Positions 17,458 to 29,216 of a stretch of 64,000 nt of DNA are shown here, in pieces. The stretch is from Pigmentiphaga humi (GTDB taxonomy: Bacteria > Pseudomonadota > Gammaproteobacteria > Burkholderiales > Burkholderiaceae_B), in the NCBI RefSeq assembly GCF_900606115.1, contig NZ_UWPJ01000017.1, positions 238,606 through 302,605 of the forward strand, given 5' to 3'. Below the pieces are notes generated by a model. That model did no database searches, had not been told where the DNA came from, and was given only the letters and a program-made list of their open reading frames with translations. The first letter of the stretch is position 1, and every line of letters begins with the position of its first letter. A program made the position numbers and the translations under genes.

Positions 17458-18471
17458 ATGAAATCTTCCACGCTTTCCCTGGCTGTTCCGCGCCTTGCGC
17501 GCGGCCTGGCTTCGACGCTGTGCGCGGGCCTGGCCTGCCTGGCGTCCACCGCTCATGCGCAGAAGGCCGTCGAGGCCTATCCGGACCGGCCGGTACGGAT
17601 CGTCGTTCCCTATGGCGCGGGCGGAGCCGCCGACCTGCTCGCGCGCGTGCTGGCCGAGAAACTGGCGGTGGAGTGGGGGCAGCCGGTCGTGGTCGAGAAC
17701 AAGCCGGGCGGTGTCGGCACGATAGGCATTTCGTCGGTGGTGAAGGCCGCGCCGGATGGCTACACCCTGGTATCCGTGCCGGTTTCCGACCTGGCGGTCA
17801 ATCCGCATCTCTATCGCAAGCGGCCATTCGACATCGCCAAGGACCTGGCGCCGGTCAGCCAGGTGGGCGCGGTGCCCAACGTCCTGGTCGTGTCGAACGG
17901 CCTGGGCGTCCATGACGCCCGGGGGCTGATCGCCCACGCCAAGGCCGGCCGGCTGAGCTATTCCTCGCCCGGGATCGGCAGCCAGGCGCATCTGGCTGCC
18001 GAGATCTTCGCCGAACGCGCCGGCGTGAGCCTGCTGCACGTGCCCTACAACAGCATGTCCGCGGCGCTGGCCGACGTGGCCGGCGGCCAGGTGGACATGA
18101 TGATCGCGCAACTGCCTACCGCGCTGCCCTTCATTCGCGGCGGGCGGGTGAAGGCTCTGGGCATCGTGGCCGAACAGCGCTCGCCCCTGGCGCCCGATAT
18201 GCCGACCCTCAAGGAAACGACGGGCCTGTCGTTCGGCGACGCGGTTTCGTGGTCGGGGCTGATGGCTCCGGCGGCGACGCCGCTGGCATTGCGGGAAAAG
18301 ATCGCCCGCGCGGTCACCAAGGTGATGCGCTCGCCCGAAGCGCGCGAAACCCTGGCCGGACAGGGAACGGTCGGCCTGGGCGGAACACCGGCGGAACTCG
18401 CGGCGGCGATCGCCGAGGATTCCCGGCGGTACGGCGGCGTGATCAAGGCGCTCGACATCAAGCTGGACTGA
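17458..18471 (+). CDS. Bug/TctC-family periplasmic solute-binding protein
   Basis: This receptor is 337 residues from the ATG at 17458, which has GAGG eight bases upstream. A signal peptide runs to about residue 36 (LASTAHAQ). The family marks are [31 protein letters not shown] and [10 protein letters not shown]. In-frame ATGs at 17452 and 17401 also exist. The one at 17401 would overlap the amidohydrolase stop (ATGA), so translational coupling with a longer leader is possible. It probably supplies the substrate of the preceding amidohydrolase. Confidence 0.92.
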   Translation: MKSSTLSLAVPRLARGLASTLCAGLACLASTAHAQKAVEAYPDRPVRIVVPYGAGGAADLLARVLAEKLAVEWGQPVVVENKPGGVGTIGISSVVKAAPDGYTLVSVPVSDLAVNPHLYRKRPFDIAKDLAPVSQVGAVPNVLVVSNGLGVHDARGLIAHAKAGRLSYSSPGIGSQAHLAAEIFAERAGVSLLHVPYNSMSAALADVAGGQVDMMIAQLPTALPFIRGGRVKALGIVAEQRSPLAPDMPTLKETTGLSFGDAVSWSGLMAPAATPLALREKIARAVTKVMRSPEARETLAGQGTVGLGGTPAELAAAIAEDSRRYGGVIKALDIKLD

Positions 18472-18563
18472 ACGCCGAACCGGGGACGGGGGGAGCGGCG
18501 GGCCCGCCGGCCGCCTTCCTCCCGGGCAGCGCGGCCGGACGCGAAAGCGATTCCGACTACAGC

Positions 18564-18569
18564 TACAAT
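18564..18569 (+). promoter_or_regulatory. Candidate -10 box for dcd
   Basis: TACAAT lies 44 bases upstream of the dcd ATG in GC-rich sequence. No consensus -35 is visible 16-18 bases before it, so the call rests on one hexamer and position only. Confidence 0.35.
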
Positions 18570-18613
18570 CCACGCTTTGTGACCAACAGCGTTCCCCGAC
18601 GAGACCCCCGGCC

Positions 18614-19177
18614 ATGAGTATCAAGAGCGACCGCTGGATCCGCCGCGCGGCGGCCGATGGCATGATCGACCCGTTCGAGCCCGGCCAGGTGCGGTCGGTC
18701 GACGGCAAGCGCATCGTCAGCTACGGCACCAGCAGCTATGGCTACGACGTCCGCTGCGCCGACGAATTCAAGATCTTCACCAACATCAACTCGACCATCG
18801 TCGACCCCAAGGCGTTCGATGAGAAATCCTTCGTCGATTTCAAGGGCGAAGTCTGCATCATCCCGCCCAACTCGTTCGCCCTGGCGCGCACGGTCGAGTA
18901 TTTCCGCATTCCGCGCAGCGTGCTGACGATCTGCCTGGGCAAAAGCACGTACGCGCGCTGCGGCATCATCGTCAACGTCACGCCGCTCGAACCCGAATGG
19001 GAAGGCCACGTGACGCTGGAGTTTTCCAACACCACGCCCCTGCCCGCCAAGATCTACGCCGGCGAAGGCTGCGCGCAGATGCTGTTCCTGGAAAGCGACG
19101 AAGTCTGCGAGACCTCGTACAAGGACCGCGGCGGCAAGTATCAGGGACAACAAGGCGTAACGCTGCCCCGGACGTAG
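18614..19177 (+). CDS. dcd: dCTP deaminase
   Basis: This 187-residue enzyme deaminates dCTP to dUTP, feeding dTMP synthesis and acting with ThyA (41502-42473). The family pattern is clear: [52 protein letters not shown] and the catalytic-Glu segment [15 protein letters not shown]. The C-terminal lid [13 protein letters not shown] closes over the substrate in homologues. The length matches beta-proteobacterial Dcd. It appears to be a single-gene unit, and a GC-rich repeat begins immediately after its stop codon. Confidence 0.96.
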   Translation: MSIKSDRWIRRAAADGMIDPFEPGQVRSVDGKRIVSYGTSSYGYDVRCADEFKIFTNINSTIVDPKAFDEKSFVDFKGEVCIIPPNSFALARTVEYFRIPRSVLTICLGKSTYARCGIIVNVTPLEPEWEGHVTLEFSNTTPLPAKIYAGEGCAQMLFLESDEVCETSYKDRGGKYQGQQGVTLPRT

Positions 19178-19336
19178 AGGTCCCCCCTACGCGCTGACGC
19201 GTGCCCAGCATGGTGAGCGCCCAGCCGCTACGCGGCAGCCCCCCGAGGGGGCCTGGGCCCGCCTTGGGGCGGCCCGGCGCCGGGCCCAGGGGGCGATGCG
19301 GGTGGGCCGGCGGAGCCGGATCCACCGCATCCTGGG
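19178..19336 (+). repeat. GC-rich intergenic repeat, copy B
   Basis: It starts right after the dcd stop codon. It carries CCCCCCTACGCGCT (19182-19195), GCGGCAGCCCCC, a CCCCCCGAGGGGG core and GCCTTGGGGCGGCCCGGCG (19261-19279), and ends GGCCGGCGGAGCCGGATCC. The first block recurs in copies C and D and the fourth in fragment E. It is rich in self-complementary segments and would fold strongly. Confidence 0.75.
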
Positions 19337-19520
19337 TCTGGCACCTTCATCTTGGGGTGTTGCGCTGGTGCTTCGCTGGCTGACAGTGCTTTTGTGGCAG
19401 TGCCTGACATCAAATTGTTTTACGCTAGTTGTGTATTCTTGCGTTCGGCTGCTGCCCGCGTATTTCGTGCGACGTTGCCGGCCGTTTTTCAACCGTTTGC
19501 AATCCCTGCCGCTGCGAGTT

Positions 19521-19604
19521 GCCCATCCAGGGGGCCGCGGATCTGGCTCCGCCAGTCCGCCAGCACCGCCCCCTGGGGGGCGCGCGAAGCGCGTAGGGGG
19601 GGGC
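19521..19604 (-). repeat. GC-rich intergenic repeat, copy C (inverted)
   Basis: This copy is in the opposite orientation to copy B. Its reverse complement starts CCCCCCTACGCGCT (19601-19588), continues with a CCCCCCAGGGGGC core and GGTGCTGGCGGACTGGCGGA, and ends ATCCGCGG. It ends ten bases before the decarboxylase ATG, so the repeat would form most of that gene's leader. Confidence 0.75.
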
Positions 19605-19614
19605 CTCAACCTCA

Positions 19615-21876
19615 ATGAAATTCCGCTTCCCCATCGTCATCATCGACGAAGACTTCCGTTCCGAGAATGCTTCCGGGCTGGGCGTCCGCGCCCTGGCCGC
19701 GGCCATCGAGGCCGAGGGCATGGAGGTGCTGGGCGTGACCAGCTACGGCGATCTGTCGTCGTTCGCGCAGCAGCAGAGCCGCGCCAGCGCGTTCATTCTG
19801 TCGATCGACGATGAGGAGTTCGGCGACGGCATGCCGGACGACGTCGCGCAGGCGGTGAGCAAGCTGCGCGCCTTCATCGGCGAACTGCGCTTCCGCAACG
19901 CCGAGATTCCCATCTACCTGTACGGCGAGACGCGCACGTCGCGGCACATCCCCAACGACATCCTGCGCGAACTGCACGGCTTCATCCACATGTTCGAGGA
20001 CACGCCGGAGTTCGTGGCGCGCCACATCATCCGCGAGGCCAAGAGCTATCTGGAGTCGCTGCCGCCGCCGTTCTTCCGCGAGCTGGTCAAGTACGCGCAG
20101 GACGGCTCGTACTCGTGGCACTGTCCGGGCCACTCGGGCGGCGTGGCGTTCCTGAAGAGCCCGGTGGGCCAGATGTTCCACCAGTTCTTCGGCGAGAACA
20201 TGCTGCGCGCCGACGTCTGCAACGCGGTGGACGAGCTGGGCCAGCTGCTGGACCATACCGGGCCGGTGGCGGCGTCCGAGCGCAATGCCGCCCGCATCTT
20301 CAACGCCGACCACTGTTTCTTCGTGACCAACGGCACGTCCACGTCGAACAAGATCGTCTGGCACGCCAACGTGGCGCCCGGCGACGTGGTCGTGGTGGAC
20401 CGCAACTGCCACAAGTCCATCCTGCACGCCATCATCATGACGGGCGCGGTGCCGGTGTTCCTGCGGCCCACGCGCAACCACCTGGGCATCATCGGGCCGA
20501 TTCCGCTCGAAGAATTCATGCCCGAGAACATCCAGAAGAAAATCGACGCGAATCCGTTCGCGCGCGACAACGCCGGCCGCAAGCCGCGCATCCTGACGAT
20601 CACCCAGAGCACCTACGACGGCGTGGTCTACAACGTCGAGCAGATCAAGGAACTGCTGGGCAGCACCATCGATACGCTGCACTTCGACGAAGCCTGGCTG
20701 CCGCACGCGGCATTCCACCACTTCTACAAGGACATGCACGCCATCGGCAAGGACCGCCCGCGCAGCACCGAAGCGCTGGTCTATGCCACGCACTCGACCC
20801 ACAAGCTGCTGGCCGGCATCTCCCAGGCCTCGCAGATCATCGTGCAGGAGTCCGAGAACCGCAAGCTCGACCGCCACATCTTCAACGAGGCCTACCTGAT
20901 GCACACCTCGACCTCGCCGCAGTACGCGATCATCGCGTCGTGCGATGTCGCCGCGGCGATGATGGAGCCGCCGGGCGGCACCGCATTGGTCGAGGAAAGC
21001 ATCCTGGAAGCGCTGGACTTCCGCCGCGCGATGCGCAAGGTCGAGGCCGAGTTCGGCACCAAGGACTGGTGGTTCAAGGTCTGGGGGCCGGACAAGCTGG
21101 CGGCCGACGGCATCGGCGAGCGCGACGACTGGCTGCTCGAAGGCGACGACGAGTGGCACGGCTTCGGCGACCTGGCGCCGGGCTTCAACATGCTCGACCC
21201 GATCAAGGCCACCATCGTTACCCCGGGGCTGGACGTGTCGGGCACCTTCGGCCAGACCGGCATCCCGGCGTCCATCGTCACCAAGTTCCTGGCCGAGCAC
21301 GGCGTGATCGTCGAGAAGACCGGCCTGTATTCGTTCTTCATCATGTTCACCATCGGCATCACCAAGGGCCGCTGGAACACGCTGCTGACCGCGCTGCAGC
21401 AGTTCAAGGACGACTACGACAAGAACCAGCCCATGTGGCGCATCCTGCCCGAGTTCTGCCACGACTATCCGCAGTACGAGCAGGTGGGGCTGCGCGACCT
21501 GTGCACGCGCATCCATGACATGTACCGGGCGCACGACGTGGCGCGGCTGACCACCGAGATGTACCTGAGCGACATGGTGCCGGCGATGAAGCCCTCGGAC
21601 GCCTTCGCCAAGATGGCGCACCGCGAGATCGAGCGCGTCGGCATCGACGATCTCGAAGGCCGCATCACCAGCGTGCTGCTGACGCCGTATCCGCCGGGCA
21701 TCCCGCTGCTGATCCCGGGCGAGCGCTTCAACCAGACCATCGTCAAATACCTGCAGTTCGCGCGCAAGTTCAATGCCCAGTTCCCGGGCTTCGGCACCGA
21801 CATCCACGGCCTGGTGGAAGAGGTGCTGCCCAACGGCGACCGGCGCCACTACGTGGACTGCGTGAAGGACGTCTGA
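19615..21876 (+). CDS. PLP-dependent Orn/Lys/Arg decarboxylase (biodegradative type)
   Basis: This 753-residue fold-type I decarboxylase of the AdiA/LdcI/SpeF family decarboxylates a basic amino acid to a polyamine or diamine, serving acid resistance or polyamine supply. An N-terminal response-regulator-like wing domain (residues 1-125, FPIVIIDEDFRSENASG) comes first. The PLP domain has SWHCPGHSGGVAF, LHFDEAWLPHAAFHHFY and the cofactor lysine at residue 397 in THSTHKLLAG. The C-terminal domain includes RITSVLLTPYPPGIPLLIPG. Which amino acid it uses is not clear from sequence alone. No antiporter gene is adjacent. Its stop overlaps the next ATG by one base (TGATG). Confidence 0.92.
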   Translation: MKFRFPIVIIDEDFRSENASGLGVRALAAAIEAEGMEVLGVTSYGDLSSFAQQQSRASAFILSIDDEEFGDGMPDDVAQAVSKLRAFIGELRFRNAEIPIYLYGETRTSRHIPNDILRELHGFIHMFEDTPEFVARHIIREAKSYLESLPPPFFRELVKYAQDGSYSWHCPGHSGGVAFLKSPVGQMFHQFFGENMLRADVCNAVDELGQLLDHTGPVAASERNAARIFNADHCFFVTNGTSTSNKIVWHANVAPGDVVVVDRNCHKSILHAIIMTGAVPVFLRPTRNHLGIIGPIPLEEFMPENIQKKIDANPFARDNAGRKPRILTITQSTYDGVVYNVEQIKELLGSTIDTLHFDEAWLPHAAFHHFYKDMHAIGKDRPRSTEALVYATHSTHKLLAGISQASQIIVQESENRKLDRHIFNEAYLMHTSTSPQYAIIASCDVAAAMMEPPGGTALVEESILEALDFRRAMRKVEAEFGTKDWWFKVWGPDKLAADGIGERDDWLLEGDDEWHGFGDLAPGFNMLDPIKATIVTPGLDVSGTFGQTGIPASIVTKFLAEHGVIVEKTGLYSFFIMFTIGITKGRWNTLLTALQQFKDDYDKNQPMWRILPEFCHDYPQYEQVGLRDLCTRIHDMYRAHDVARLTTEMYLSDMVPAMKPSDAFAKMAHREIERVGIDDLEGRITSVLLTPYPPGIPLLIPGERFNQTIVKYLQFARKFNAQFPGFGTDIHGLVEEVLPNGDRRHYVDCVKDV

Positions 21877-23090
21877 TGCCTGGTGGCGGGGCAGCGGTTT
21901 TCGATCTCGCCGTTATCGGCGCCGGCGCGGCCGGCATGATGTGCGCGGCGGTGGCCGGCCAGCGCGGCCGGCGCGTGGTCCTGATCGACCACGCCCGCCG
22001 GCTGGCGGAGAAAATCCGGATCTCGGGCGGGGGGCGCTGCAATTTCACCAACCGCGACGCGGGCCCGGCCAATTTCATTTCCGTCAACCCCCATTTCTGC
22101 CGGTCGGCGCTGTCGCGCTATACGCCGGCGGATTTTCTGGCGCTGCTGGCGCGCCATCGCGTGTCCTGGCACGAGAAACACCGTGGCCAGTTGTTCTGCG
22201 ACGAATCCAGCGAAGACGTCATCCGCGTGCTGCGCGCCGAGTGCGATGCGGGTGGCGTGGAATGGCGCATGCCCTGCAGCGTCGAGGCCGTCGAACGGGA
22301 AGCGGCCGGCGGCTTCGCGCTGCGCACGTCGTCGGGCGTGCTGCGCGCCACGCGCGTCGTGATCGCCACCGGCGGCCTGCCAGTGGCGCAGATCGGCGCC
22401 AGCGACTTCGGCCTGAAGATCGCCCGGCAATTCGGCCTCAAGGTGGTCGAGCCGCGGCCGGCGCTGGTGCCGCTGACCTTCGACGCGGCGGCGTGGAAGC
22501 CGTTCGTGCCGCTGGCAGGCATCGCGCTGGAGGTCGATATCGCCACCGGCGAAGGCCGGCGCGCCGCCGCATTCCGCGAAGACCTGCTGTTCACCCACCG
22601 CGGCCTGTCCGGCCCCGCGGTGCTGCAGATCTCCAGCTACTGGCAGCCCGGCGCGCCCATCGTGATCGACCTGGCGCCCGGCATGGACCTCGCGGCCCAG
22701 TTGCTGGCGGCCAAGTCCGGCGGCCGCCAGCAACTGGGCAACGTGCTGGCCGGCATGGTGCCGCGCCGCCTGGCCGAGCAGTGGCTCGCGGCGACGCATC
22801 CCGGCCAGCAGGCCCAGCGTATCGCCGACCTGCCCGACCATACCCTGCGGCAGCTCGCGCAGGGCATGCAGTGCTGGACTCTCGTGCCTTCGGGCACGGA
22901 AGGATACAAGAAGGCCGAAGTGATGCGCGGCGGCGTGGACACCCGCGGACTGGACCAGCAGACCATGGAAGCCAGGAACGTGCCGGGGCTGCACTTCATC
23001 GGCGAAGTGGTGGACGTGACCGGCTGGTTGGGCGGCTACAACTTCCAGTGGGCCTGGGCTTCCGGCGCGGCCTGCGGCAAGGCGGTCTGA
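21876..23090 (+). CDS. HI0933-like NAD(P)/FAD-dependent oxidoreductase
   Basis: This 404-residue flavoprotein is of the BaiN/HI0933 (aminoacetone oxidase-like) family. It has the N-terminal Rossmann motif VIGAGAAGMMCA, the family hallmark EKIRISGGGRCNFTN (about residues 47-61), VVIATGG, the insertion-domain piece LLFTHRGLSGPAVLQ and the C-terminal FAD-closing GEVVDVTGWLGGYNFQWAW. The physiological substrate of most members is unknown. The start codon overlaps the decarboxylase stop, so the two are cotranscribed and perhaps translationally coupled. A role in handling an amine product is possible but only inferred. Confidence 0.9.
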   Translation: MPGGGAAVFDLAVIGAGAAGMMCAAVAGQRGRRVVLIDHARRLAEKIRISGGGRCNFTNRDAGPANFISVNPHFCRSALSRYTPADFLALLARHRVSWHEKHRGQLFCDESSEDVIRVLRAECDAGGVEWRMPCSVEAVEREAAGGFALRTSSGVLRATRVVIATGGLPVAQIGASDFGLKIARQFGLKVVEPRPALVPLTFDAAAWKPFVPLAGIALEVDIATGEGRRAAAFREDLLFTHRGLSGPAVLQISSYWQPGAPIVIDLAPGMDLAAQLLAAKSGGRQQLGNVLAGMVPRRLAEQWLAATHPGQQAQRIADLPDHTLRQLAQGMQCWTLVPSGTEGYKKAEVMRGGVDTRGLDQQTMEARNVPGLHFIGEVVDVTGWLGGYNFQWAWASGAACGKAV

Positions 23091-23220
23091 GCGTCTCGCG
23101 TGCCGCCGGCGTCCAGCGCGCAATGCCGGTCCCCATCCGAAAGCCGATTCAGCTACCATTCAGGTACTCCGTGAAGCGGGTAGGGGAAGGGTCCATTTCT
23201 GCACCAGAAAGGGGATGTCC

Positions 23221-24096
23221 ATGATGCTTGCGCCGTTACGCAGTTCGCCGCAGTTCCATCCGTCGCACCGCTTTGCCTGCCTGCGCCGCGCGCGGGCAGG
23301 GGCGGCGGCGGTGTCCTTGGCCTTGTCTTGCTCTTTCGCCGCGGCGGCCGCGGCGCAGGAGGCGGCTTCCGGGTCGCAGGCCTATGTGCCGCAGGTCGGC
23401 CAGCAGGGCAAGGACGTGGTCTGGGTGCCCACGCCCCAGGCGCTGGTCGACAAGATGCTCGAAATGGCCCAGGCCACGCCCGCCGACAACCTGCTGGACC
23501 TGGGATCGGGCGATGGCCGCACGGTCATCACCGCGGCCGGCCGCGGCATACGCGCCCACGGCATCGAATACAACCCCGAGATGGCCGACCTGGCGCGGCG
23601 CAACGCCGCGGCGGCCGGCGTGGCCGATCGCGCCACCTTCGCGACCGCCGATCTGTTCGAGAGCAATCTGTCCGGCTACAGCGTCATCACGATGTTCCTG
23701 CTGCCCGCCATCAATGACCGCCTGCGTCCGCGCCTGCTGGAACTCAAGCCCGGCACGCGCATCGTGTCCAACTCCTTTCCCATGGGGGAATGGGCGCCCG
23801 ACCAGCAGGCGACCGTAGGCGGCGATTGCCAGACCTGGTGCACGGCGCTGCTGTGGATCGTGCCGGCCCAGATCGGCGGCAATTGGAAGCTGGGCGGCCA
23901 GGAGCTGAAACTGGAACAGACCTTCCAGCAGGTGTCCGGCACGCTGGGTGGCGAGCCGTTGCGGGACGTGGTCCTGCGCGGCGACGAGATTTCGTTCAGG
24001 GCCGGCACGGCGGTCTATCGCGGCAAGGTCGATGGCAATACCATGGAGGGCGAGCGTTCGAAGGGCGCGCCGGCGTGGCGCGCGACGCGCGCGTGA
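23221..24096 (+). CDS. Class I SAM-dependent methyltransferase with signal-peptide-like N-terminus
   Basis: From the ATG at 23221 the protein has about 291 residues. ATGs at 23215 and 23224 are also in frame; AAAGGGG is best spaced for 23221. The first 45 residues are basic then hydrophobic (VSLALSCSFAAAAAAQ), like an export signal. The methyltransferase core has DNLLDLGSGDGRTVITAAGR (SAM motif I), GIEYNPEMADLARRNA and a later MFLLPAINDRLRP. A C-terminal beta-rich extension (about 190-291) is not part of the Rossmann core. The target is unknown. It lies 43 bp upstream of gcvT on the same strand and may be its leader cistron. Confidence 0.8.
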   Translation: MMLAPLRSSPQFHPSHRFACLRRARAGAAAVSLALSCSFAAAAAAQEAASGSQAYVPQVGQQGKDVVWVPTPQALVDKMLEMAQATPADNLLDLGSGDGRTVITAAGRGIRAHGIEYNPEMADLARRNAAAAGVADRATFATADLFESNLSGYSVITMFLLPAINDRLRPRLLELKPGTRIVSNSFPMGEWAPDQQATVGGDCQTWCTALLWIVPAQIGGNWKLGGQELKLEQTFQQVSGTLGGEPLRDVVLRGDEISFRAGTAVYRGKVDGNTMEGERSKGAPAWRATRA

Positions 24097-24139
24097 CCGT
24101 TCGGGCGGCGTGCCGCCGGGCGGAAGGAAGAGGAACCCG

Positions 24140-25246
24140 ATGAGCAGCACGCAAGCGTCCAAGCAGACCCCGCTTCATGCCGAGCACCTGGCGCTGGGCG
24201 CCAGGATGATCGACTTCGGCGGCTGGTCCATGCCGGTGTCCTACGGTTCGCAAATCGAAGAGCATCACGCGGTGCGGCGCGGCGCGGGCATGTTCGACGT
24301 CTCGCACATGCTCAGTATCGACGTGGCCGGCCCGCAGGCGCGCGATTACCTGCGCTACGTGCTCGCCAACGACGTCGCCCGCCTGGCCGAGCCGGGCAAG
24401 GCGCTGTACTCGTGCATGCTCAATCCTCAGGGCGGGGTGGTGGACGACCTGCTCGTCTATCTGCTGACGCCCGAGCACTACCGGCTGGTGGTCAACGCCG
24501 GCTGCGCCGACAAGGATCTCGCCTGGCTGGCGCGCGTGGCGCAGGCCGGCGCCCATGACGTGGCGATCGAGCCGCGCCGCGACCTGGCCATGATCGCCGT
24601 GCAGGGGCCGGCCGCCCGCCAGCGCCTCGGGCAGGCCCGCAGCCGGCTGGGCGCGCTGGTCCAGGCGCTGCCGCCGTTCGCGGCCGAGGCGCACGGCGGC
24701 TGGCTGGTCGCGCGCACCGGCTATACCGGCGAGGACGGCGTCGAGATCATCTTGCCGGCCGCCGAGGCGCCCGCGCTGTGGCGCGATCTGCTGGCTGCCG
24801 ATGTGGCTCCATGTGGGCTCGGGGCGCGCGATACCCTGCGGATGGAAGCGGGCCTGAACCTGTACGGCCAGGACATGGACGAACTGACGCAGCCTGCCGA
24901 GGCCGGCCTGGCCTGGACCGTGGCCGATATCGACCCGCAGCGCGATTTCGTCGGCCGGGCCGCGTTGTCGCTGGGGCTGAAATGGCAGTTGCTGGGCCTG
25001 AAGCTGCTCGACCGCGGCGTGATGCGCGCGCACATGCCGGTCCATACCGAATACGGGCCGGGCATGGTCACCAGCGGCACCATGTCGCCCACGGTGGGCA
25101 CATCCATCGCTTTCGCGCGCGTGCCGGAGGGCGCGTCTGCCGGCGATGCGGCCGAGGTCGAGATCCGCGGCCGGCGTCTGCCGGCACGGCTGTGCACGCT
25201 GCCCTTCGTGCGGCGCGGCCGGGTCCTGGACGATGCGCAGCCCTGA
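24140..25246 (+). CDS. gcvT: Glycine cleavage system T protein (aminomethyltransferase)
   Basis: This 368-residue protein starts at the ATG at 24140 after GGAAGAGGAA. GcvT transfers the methylene group from the aminomethyl-lipoyl arm of GcvH to tetrahydrofolate and releases ammonia. The sequence has the expected TPLHAEHLALGARMIDFGGW and MFDVSHM. It also has RTGYTGEDGVEI, GLGARDTLRMEAGLNLYGQDM (with the folate-contacting Arg) and GMVTSGTMSPTVG. It is first of gcvT-gcvH-gcvP. The 43 bp in front hold no glycine-riboswitch signature. The start lies inside a longer open frame that overlaps the upstream methyltransferase. Confidence 0.97.
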   Translation: MSSTQASKQTPLHAEHLALGARMIDFGGWSMPVSYGSQIEEHHAVRRGAGMFDVSHMLSIDVAGPQARDYLRYVLANDVARLAEPGKALYSCMLNPQGGVVDDLLVYLLTPEHYRLVVNAGCADKDLAWLARVAQAGAHDVAIEPRRDLAMIAVQGPAARQRLGQARSRLGALVQALPPFAAEAHGGWLVARTGYTGEDGVEIILPAAEAPALWRDLLAADVAPCGLGARDTLRMEAGLNLYGQDMDELTQPAEAGLAWTVADIDPQRDFVGRAALSLGLKWQLLGLKLLDRGVMRAHMPVHTEYGPGMVTSGTMSPTVGTSIAFARVPEGASAGDAAEVEIRGRRLPARLCTLPFVRRGRVLDDAQP

Positions 25247-25274
25247 CGGCGCGCGCGGCGCCGCCAAGGTTCAC

Positions 25275-25280
25275 TACAAT
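25275..25280 (+). promoter_or_regulatory. Candidate internal -10 box before gcvH
   Basis: TACAAT lies 33 bases upstream of the gcvH ATG in the 67 bp gcvT-gcvH gap. No recognisable -35 accompanies it. It would allow gcvHP to be expressed apart from gcvT. Confidence 0.3.
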
Positions 25281-25313
25281 CCCATCCATCACCCGTTTTC
25301 CAGGACCGTATCC

Positions 25314-25690
25314 ATGAATCTGCCTCCCGAACTCAAGTACGCCAAGACCCACGAATGGATACGCGCCGACGGCGACCTGCTGGTGGTGGGGATCACCGAC
25401 AATGCGCAGGACCAACTGGGAGACCTGGTGTACGTCGGCGACGTCAAGGTGGGCGCCCGCCTGGCCGCCGGCGAAACGGCGGGCGTGGTGGAGTCGGTCA
25501 AGGCCGCATCCGACATCTACGCGCCGGTGGCCGGCGAGGTCGTCGCCTTCAACGATGATCTCTCCGCCAGCCCCGAAATGCTGAACCAGGCTCCCTACGA
25601 AGCCTGGATCTTCAAGATTCGGCCCGACAGCATGGCCGACACCGCCGCCCTGCTCGACGCCGCCGGCTACCAGGCGTCCGTCGAGGCCGA

Positions 25691-25694
<4 letters not shown>
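25314..25694 (+). CDS. gcvH: Glycine cleavage system H protein (lipoyl carrier)
   Basis: This 126-residue lipoyl-domain protein shuttles the aminomethyl group between GcvP, GcvT and the L protein. The lipoylated lysine is K63 in [16 protein letters not shown], and the N-terminal [13 protein letters not shown] and the C-terminal [10 protein letters not shown] are standard. The length is normal. The start at 25314 was chosen over an open-frame extension into gcvT because it matches the family N-terminus. The gcvP start overlaps its stop. Confidence 0.97.
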
Positions 25695-28564
<2,870 letters not shown>

Positions 28565-28593
28565 GACCCAATCGCAGGGCTGGCCGTCTGCGG

Positions 28594-28599
28594 TAAAAT
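28594..28599 (+). promoter_or_regulatory. Candidate -10 box for the metal efflux operon
   Basis: TAAAAT is only eight bases before the ATG at 28607, so transcription would start at or next to the start codon and give a nearly leaderless mRNA. No consensus -35 is seen at 17 bases distance. Confidence 0.35.
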
Positions 28600-28606
28600 G
28601 CCGCCC

Positions 28607-29131
28607 ATGCGTGGTCGTTACTGGTATGTGTTTTTCGCGTTGTTGTGCCTGCCCCTGCAATGGGTGTGGGCAGAGTCGGTTTCGTGCCGGCAGGACACGC
28701 ACGCCATCAGCCATTACCCGCATGCCCTGATCGTCGCCCATCGGGCGATGGCCCTGCCCGATGCGTCCGCTCACGGCGCGGCCCACGGCGATTCCGCCAT
28801 GACCGCGATGCAGCTCTCCTTTCCGGGAGTCTTGCAGCAGCCCCTCGACCTTCCCGGCTGGGAGTTCGACCTGGACGAGGAGTTCGACATCGTCGAGCAG
28901 ATCTCCGCGCCCGATCTGGACGACGTCGCCGTCGATAGCCTGTCCTGCAGCCCGCTGCGTCCGGATGCGGGCTACGCGGTAACCGTTCCCGATCCTCACG
29001 AATTCGACCTGCCGCCTTGCGGCCAGGTGGCGCTGCCGGACCTGGACGACGCCCTGCCGCTCGCGCCGCTGCACTCCCCGCTGTCCGCGCCGGTCTTTCG
29101 CGCCTACCGGCCGCCGACACCGCGCGCCTGA
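28607..29131 (+). CDS. CzcI-like periplasmic protein, first gene of metal efflux operon
   Basis: From the ATG at 28607 the protein has 174 residues. An ATG at 28598 would overlap the predicted -10 box. A signal peptide (YWYVFFALLCLPLQWVWA) is followed by a Cys and a His-rich segment, with His at several positions between HAISHYPHALIVAH and SAHGAAHGD. An acidic middle (EFDLDEEFDIVEQ) and a Pro-rich tail come next. This pattern (LPLQ-WA signal end, C then spaced His) recalls CzcI, the small periplasmic protein encoded before czcCBA in Cupriavidus. A role in metal sensing or buffering is inferred; sequence likeness outside the N-terminus is low. Confidence 0.6.
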   Translation: MRGRYWYVFFALLCLPLQWVWAESVSCRQDTHAISHYPHALIVAHRAMALPDASAHGAAHGDSAMTAMQLSFPGVLQQPLDLPGWEFDLDEEFDIVEQISAPDLDDVAVDSLSCSPLRPDAGYAVTVPDPHEFDLPPCGQVALPDLDDALPLAPLHSPLSAPVFRAYRPPTPRA

Positions 29132-29216
29132 GCCCCTCGCTCCGTGCGGCCCTTGGCGCCGCATGCGTCTTGGCGACGGCAGGATGCCGTCGCGCGTATT
29201 CGTTTTTTCGAGAATC

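Larger units (their letters stand above)
19178..19614. other. Intergenic spacer dcd - decarboxylase, mostly repeat sequence
   Basis: The 437 bp spacer consists of repeat copy B (19178-19336), about 184 bp of less GC-rich unique sequence, and repeat copy C in the opposite direction (19521-19604). The central part includes CAGTGC twice (around 19384 and 19399) and an AT-rich patch (about 19410-19440) that may hold the decarboxylase promoter. No clean -35/-10 pair was seen. No supported ORF is present. Confidence 0.55.

Noticed and set aside
19384..19440. Sigma-70 promoter in the unique part of the dcd-decarboxylase spacer
   Set aside because: TTGTTT and TATTCT are only 13 bases apart and no other pair had 16-18 base spacing.
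23091..24139. Glycine riboswitch before gcvT
   Set aside because: No aptamer motif was seen in the 43 bp before gcvT or the 124 bp before the methyltransferase gene; a covariance search could still change this.
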